From Entrophospora sp. SA101 (Eukaryota; Glomeromycota; Glomeromycetes; Entrophosporales; Entrophosporaceae): 12,482 bases of DNA. Where the stretch lies: positions 48,627 to 61,108 of the forward strand of contig CAUDNR010003347.1 in assembly GCA_958430865.1 (NCBI GenBank), given 5' to 3'. The notes beneath the pieces are model-generated. The model was not told the origin of the DNA and did no database searches. It saw nothing but the letters and a program-made list of their open reading frames with translations. Each line of letters opens with the position of its first letter. Within the stretch, counting starts at the first letter, position 1. The translations under genes and the position numbers were made by a program. Positions 9,213 to 12,482 of the stretch are shown here, piece after piece.

Positions 9213-9397
9213 CACAGTGAATCTCGATTTAACGGATAGTTTGGGCAATTAGGGAAAATTTTCCAAAAATCCGTTAAACCGATGTATCCGCTATATCGAG
9301 AGGGTTTTTATTAAGGTTTATTATGAAACCGTTCTTTGAACTTTATCCGTAAAACGGAGATTTTTAATTAGTATCCGCTAAATCGAGATTCACTGTG
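9213..9397. mobile_element. 185-bp pogo/Tc1-mariner-type MITE with TA duplication
   Basis: Terminal inverted repeats of 26 bp with one mismatch: CACAGTGAATCTCGATTT.. at 9213-9238 and its inverse at 9372-9397. TA flanks both ends (9211-9212 and 9398-9399). The matching site in the flank of paralogue A (GAATATGACATTT, TA at 3372-3373) is empty, carrying one TA. This shows insertion after, or in only one copy of, the tandem duplication. The CTCGATTTAACGG-type end is the style of pogo/Fot1-like elements. No coding capacity, so it would depend on a transposase elsewhere. Confidence 0.88.
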
Positions 9398-9485
9398 TAT
9401 AACATTTGTATCAGTAATAAAATAATTGACCACATGATTTTCATAATAAAATGGAAGGTGCTCAAAATAATAATAAATAAATATA

Positions 9486-9660
9486 CAGTCGAACCTTTTC
9501 ATGACGAATTTTGTCATAACGAATTTTTGTTACAACGAATTTTGAAAATTTTTTTTTGTTATATCGAATTTATTAATATTGATAGAATCTTGTTACAACG
9601 AAAAACGAATTTTTGGTAAATTTTTTGATATAGTTAGTTACTAATCGCGTTACAACGAAT
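9486..9660 (+). mobile_element. 5' end of a pogo-type transposon with subterminal repeats
   Basis: CAGTCGAACC at 9486, directly after TA (9484-9485), resembles a pogo/Tigger-type terminus. Subterminal words follow: GTCATAACGAAT (9513), GTTACAACGAAT (9529), GTTATATCGAAT (9558), GTTACAACGAA (9592) and GTTACAACGAAT (9649). Flank A lacks this at the corresponding AAATAAATATAA. It is on the same side and orientation as the transposase remnant at 10023-10346, so the two probably belong together. The opposite terminus was not found. Confidence 0.6.
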
Positions 9661-9758
9661 TCACGTGATAAATGATCGACAAAAATGTGTTTATTAAAAA
9701 ATCGTACGATTAAAAAAAATCATACAATCTATCGTTGTAAAACGTTGAAAGATTGCAT

Positions 9759-9899
9759 CATGATTTAAAAACTATAATAAAATATATTATTTAAAAATTG
9801 TAATAAAACGTATGATTGTTTTCCATGATTTAAAAATTGTAATAAAACATATGATCGTTTTCTATGATTTAAAATTGTAATAAAACGTATGATTGTTTG
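9759..9899. repeat. Minisatellite, about 39-bp unit, four copies
   Basis: The unit reads CATGATTTAAAAATTGTA then ATAAAACGTATGATTGTTTTC. Copies start near 9759 (diverged), 9790, 9824 and 9863. It lies where the N-terminal DNA-binding part of the pogo transposase would be expected, so it replaces or has overwritten that coding region. Confidence 0.75.
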
Positions 9900-10022
9900 T
9901 GATTTAGTATTTTTACAAGACTTGTTGTTTGGATGGTTATGTATTAATAGTGTAACAATATTGTTAACATGCAATTCTATTGGAACAGAAAAATTAACCT
10001 TTATTTATTCATAAATTCAGAC

Positions 10023-10346
10023 ACCAAGACCATTAAAGGGAATTGATAAAAACACATTACTGTTGATTATTATCGGAACAGTAAGGTATGGATGCAACTT
10101 ACAATATGGAATGATTATCTAAAAAAATAGAATAATAAAATGCATTATGAAAATAGAAATATATTATTACTTGTTGATAATTCTCCAACTCATAATTTAA
10201 TGGATAATTTAGAGTTAACGAATGTAAAAATCCATTACCTTCCTCCAAATACAACTGCACATCTACAACCATGTGATGCAGTAATAATTCATAGTTTCAA
10301 GGTTTGCAAATTTCTTAGTTCAAATATTAATACTAAATTACATTAA
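10023..10346 (+). pseudogene. pogo-family (DDE_1) transposase fragment
   Basis: The frame 10071-10346 reads YYRNSKVWMQLTIWNDYLKK, an in-frame TAG (10128-10130), then RNILLLVDNSPTH, VKIHYLPPNTTAHLQPCD and HSFK. These match in order the catalytic core of the pogo/Tigger/CENP-B-jerky superfamily: the W-M-t segment, the second Asp in LLLVDNxPxH, and the LPPNTTxxLQPxD motif that leads to the third acidic residue. Weak upstream pieces around 10024 (PRPLKGIDKN, another frame) fit the segment before. It ends in a stop at 10344-10346. The N-terminal helix-turn-helix region is missing. Fragment is dead: nonsense codon, frameshift and truncation. Confidence 0.85.
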
Positions 10347-10360
10347 TGTTAATAAATTAT

Positions 10361-10707
10361 TTAAAATCTACTCCTAGATGGTGGTTGATATGCAGGACAG
10401 AGTTGTTGAAGAAGATATAAAGTATGGATTACTGACAACTGAAAAAGAAATTCCACAGCAAACAAATGCTTTGATTAATGCCCAGTTAATATAATCATTG
10501 CATTTTTTTGTCAACAATGTGATTTCATAAAAATTTGAAATTGGCTGTTGAGTTGTTGATGATTCTAAATTTTCATTGTTATTATCATCATTTATTTGCC
10601 TTAGACATTCTTTAACGTCCTTTAGATTTTTCTTCTTGTTTTTTAGTAAAATGAATCCACACATTTGAGGAAGGTCTACCAGATAATTTATTTTGTGGAT
10701 CTGACAT
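10361..10707 (-). pseudogene. hAT transposase N-terminal fragment (BED-finger type)
   Basis: From ATG at 10705-10707 the minus strand reads MSDPQNKLSGRPSSNVWIHF.., the usual start of a BED zinc finger, then stops at 10612-10614. A second frame (10664-10374) continues with TQQPISNFYEITL, NDYINWALIKAFVCCGISF and VVSNPYFI, matching the hAT segment between the finger and the catalytic core. A third frame then gives LLQQLCPAYQPPSR. The Cys/His pairs of the finger are deleted. Its broken 3' side abuts the broken 3' side of the pogo fragment, head to head. It differs from the CGGBP1-like hAT at 386-1120. Confidence 0.8.
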
Positions 10708-11094
10708 TATCTTAAACAATATTATCTCATGAACTTACTATTGGATATAGAAAGAAGACGGAAGTTGCTTGTAATTTGAATAGTTTATAGTTGTTTTACT
10801 AATTTCAATTCAAATAATTTTTACTCAAATATTATAAATAAGGAGCAAGCTTATATATATAAATATATAAAACAAAAAAAAATTTCAATTTCAATTTTTA
10901 CTTTTGTCAACAACACTTTTCACTTTCGTCAAATTGTCAAAATGGCTCTTGGTGAGAAACCACCTTTAGTCATTACTTTCGTCACGTCAATGACTAAAGC
11001 CAAAAGTTTCGTCATACATCATTAGTTGAAATGCTATCATATCTATGATTATTATTTTTCCAGTCCAACTTTCGAATTCTTTTGATTAAAATCA
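10708..11094. other. Intergenic stretch with a hairpin and TTTCGTCA words
   Basis: Contains an 11-bp perfect inverted repeat, CTTTAGTCATT (10964-10974) and AATGACTAAAG (10989-10999), with a 14-base loop, and three nearby copies of TTTCGTCA (10924, 10977, 11009). No gene seen. It may be the remains of a transposon end. Confidence 0.5.
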
Positions 11095-12430
11095 TTAGCA
11101 TATTTTCAGTTAAAAATAAAGGAAGAAGATTAGGAGAAGACTGTATAATAATTAAATTCTTCTATATTTCCAAATGTATCCTCACATTTTCAATCCATAT
11201 TAATAATCTACCATTATTATTAGGAAAATATATCTATTTATTTATTAATTCAACTATAGTATTATATTTCCATTCAACTTTTCTGTCAATTTCTTTTTTC
11301 AATAAAATTCAATATATTGTGATGGTTTAACCAATATCTAGTTTGGGTTTTAGGTGGTGGTTTCTCCAATTTAACCAATATTGAATCATGATTAAAGAAA
11401 GCTCCGACCTGTTGGAGCTTTAGGCTAAAAATTACTTGGCAGTCCCTGGTACTCTAATTTTTACGCTATACTTATTTAGAATTAAAATTGTTAATTTCTA
11501 ATCTAATAAAGTTATTATAGGCAACCAGTGTCCTGGTTGAATGAATCTTTCTGGAGGCACAGACTTAATTACTCAAAGACGTTGTGTTTGAATGAGTTTA
11601 AAAAGTTTACGGAGATGATGAATTTATATATGAGTTGAAAAAAAAAAAAAACCGTCCTTAAGGTTTCTATTCGAATTATTTGTTTCATTTGAGTCTTCGA
11701 ATTACACCACTGAAAGTTTAGTCAAATAAAACAAGTAACTCGAATGGAATGAATAAAAGAATAATTCAAATAAAACGAACAAAAATGAATAAAGCAGATA
11801 AAAGAATAATTCAAACAAAACGAACTAAATGAATAATTTGAATAACTCGAATAAGAATTTGTATTACTATTACTATTACTATTACGAATAGAAATTCTAA
11901 ATCATACAAATTTTGTATGAATATGTAATGACCAGACCTATAACTGACCATCTGTATCTAAACATAGCATTATTATTATGTATGAAATGGATGAAATTCC
12001 AATTCTAATTTTGGACCATCACTACCATGATTTAAAAATTATAGACTATGTATGTATTTAGAAACAGGATCCTTCCAGCATTTCTACTTTGCAACACATT
12101 CGCTAAAACAAGCTACAAGTTATTATAATTTACATAATTAACAAGTTTAGAATGTCTGATCAAATGTAAACTGAAAAACAAAAAACCAAACCAAACCATT
12201 TGAAGATTTAATAATACAATCAACTTAAAGTTTTTATTTTATAATAAATTAATAAAGTAGTAAAAATTCAAGATATTTTGTTTTTATATCTCCTCTTCAT
12301 CAGCAAATCAACCTTTATATAATTATATTAATCAAATATATATAATTCAATCAATTGATAATAAGAATGGTAAGAATAATTCTAAAAAAAAAGAATTTAA
12401 CAATCATATATTATTATTATTAATTAAAAT
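11095..12430. repeat. 3' block of a third array unit (C)
   Basis: Second copy of 4676-5884, same orientation, clearly similar throughout with indels. It includes the CGAAT-rich stretch (11683-11890) and the same ending GAATTTAACAATCATAT..TTATTATT. Relative to B it has extra sequence at 11371-11405 and lacks about 45 bases matching 4907-4955. In unit B this block leads directly into the stop codon of the kelch gene; past 12430 I could not read a matching kelch tail before the window ends. Confidence 0.75.
11398..11600 (+). pseudogene. hAT C-terminal remnant, second copy
   Basis: AKNYLAVPG (11424-11450), an intron-like gap ending TTATTATAG at 11520, then the degraded counterpart of ATSVPVER (GCAACCAGTGTCCTGGTTGA) and of the GGTDLITQRR segment. 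Compared with the copy at 5020-5197 it has an extra G after the acceptor and lost bases in the P-V-E-R codons. A hairpin, AAAGCTCC (11398-11405) with GGAGCTTT (11414-11421), lies just before it. Confidence 0.65.
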
Positions 12431-12482
12431 CTTTTGTACTGATAAAGAAAATTTAATAGAAAAAAAACAATTTATTATTGTT

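Larger units (their letters stand above)
8311..9480 (-). promoter_or_regulatory. 5' flank of paralogue B
   Basis: Counterpart of 2756-3500. The first 120 bases next to the start codon are near identical to those of paralogue A, including CTTTTTATAG on the gene strand. About 8716-9050 has no match in flank A. 9051-9210 and 9400-9480 match 3200-3370 and 3374-3460, separated by the inserted MITE at 9213-9397. No protein is recognised in the short frames here (for example 8923-9117). Promoter role is inferred. Confidence 0.5.

Noticed and set aside
9395..9619. 74-codon frame on the plus strand
   Set aside because: Runs across the MITE end and pogo terminal repeats; composition is repeat-derived.
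9759..9899. CRISPR-like array
   Set aside because: The repeated unit is a directly tandem 39-bp minisatellite with no distinct spacers, in a eukaryotic context.
11398..11421. Hairpin before the second hAT tail as a terminator
   Set aside because: Eukaryotic context. The sequence aligns to degraded coding of the hAT remnant in the other block copy.

Overview
This is an AT-rich eukaryotic nuclear fragment. Its genes carry short introns of 73-83 nt with GT..AG borders, its repeats are relics of eukaryotic DNA transposons (hAT and pogo/Tc1-mariner), and it holds two tandem, membrane-receptor-like kelch genes. The combination fits an arbuscular-mycorrhizal fungus of the Rhizophagus/Glomeromycotina type. 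That assignment is an inference from style, not a database match. I see no rRNA, tRNA or CRISPR.

Layout. 1-385: nothing recognised. 386-1120 (+): a decayed hAT transposase whose N-terminus resembles CGGBP1. 1334-1465: a small palindromic element lying where paralogue A loses its last exon. 1514-2755 (-): kelch paralogue A, with a signal peptide and almost six kelch blades but no membrane exon. 2756-3500: its 5' flank, shared with paralogue B. 3508-3685: a G-rich fold-back element. 3690-4590: nothing recognised. 4595-4665: a cluster of CCGGTT motifs. 4676-5884: the 3' flank of paralogue B, repeated at 11095-12430 and containing the last domain of another hAT transposase. 5885-8310 (-): kelch paralogue B, a complete five-exon gene for a type I membrane protein of 703 residues. 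8311-9480: its 5' flank, carrying a 185-bp MITE. 9486-10346 (+): a pogo-type transposon remnant. 10361-10707 (-): the N-terminus of another hAT transposase. 11095-12430: a second copy of the 3' flank.

How it fits together. The window is a tandem array of one unit: [3' block with hAT tail] - [kelch gene, minus strand] - [5' block]. Units A and B are 5.55 kb apart by start codon. B and the partial unit C are 6.42 kb apart by the start of the 3' block, and B is lengthened by transposon insertions in its 5' flank. Unit C breaks off at the window edge, so a third kelch gene probably lies beyond 12482. Paralogue B reads as a cell-surface receptor: signal peptide, six-bladed kelch propeller, Pro/Thr stalk, one membrane helix, and a low-complexity cytoplasmic tail with Gln and Asp runs. 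Paralogue A would be a secreted, incomplete propeller. The paralogues are nearly identical except for one loop of blade 3, where most residues differ. Two short segments of their 5' flanks are inverted relative to each other.
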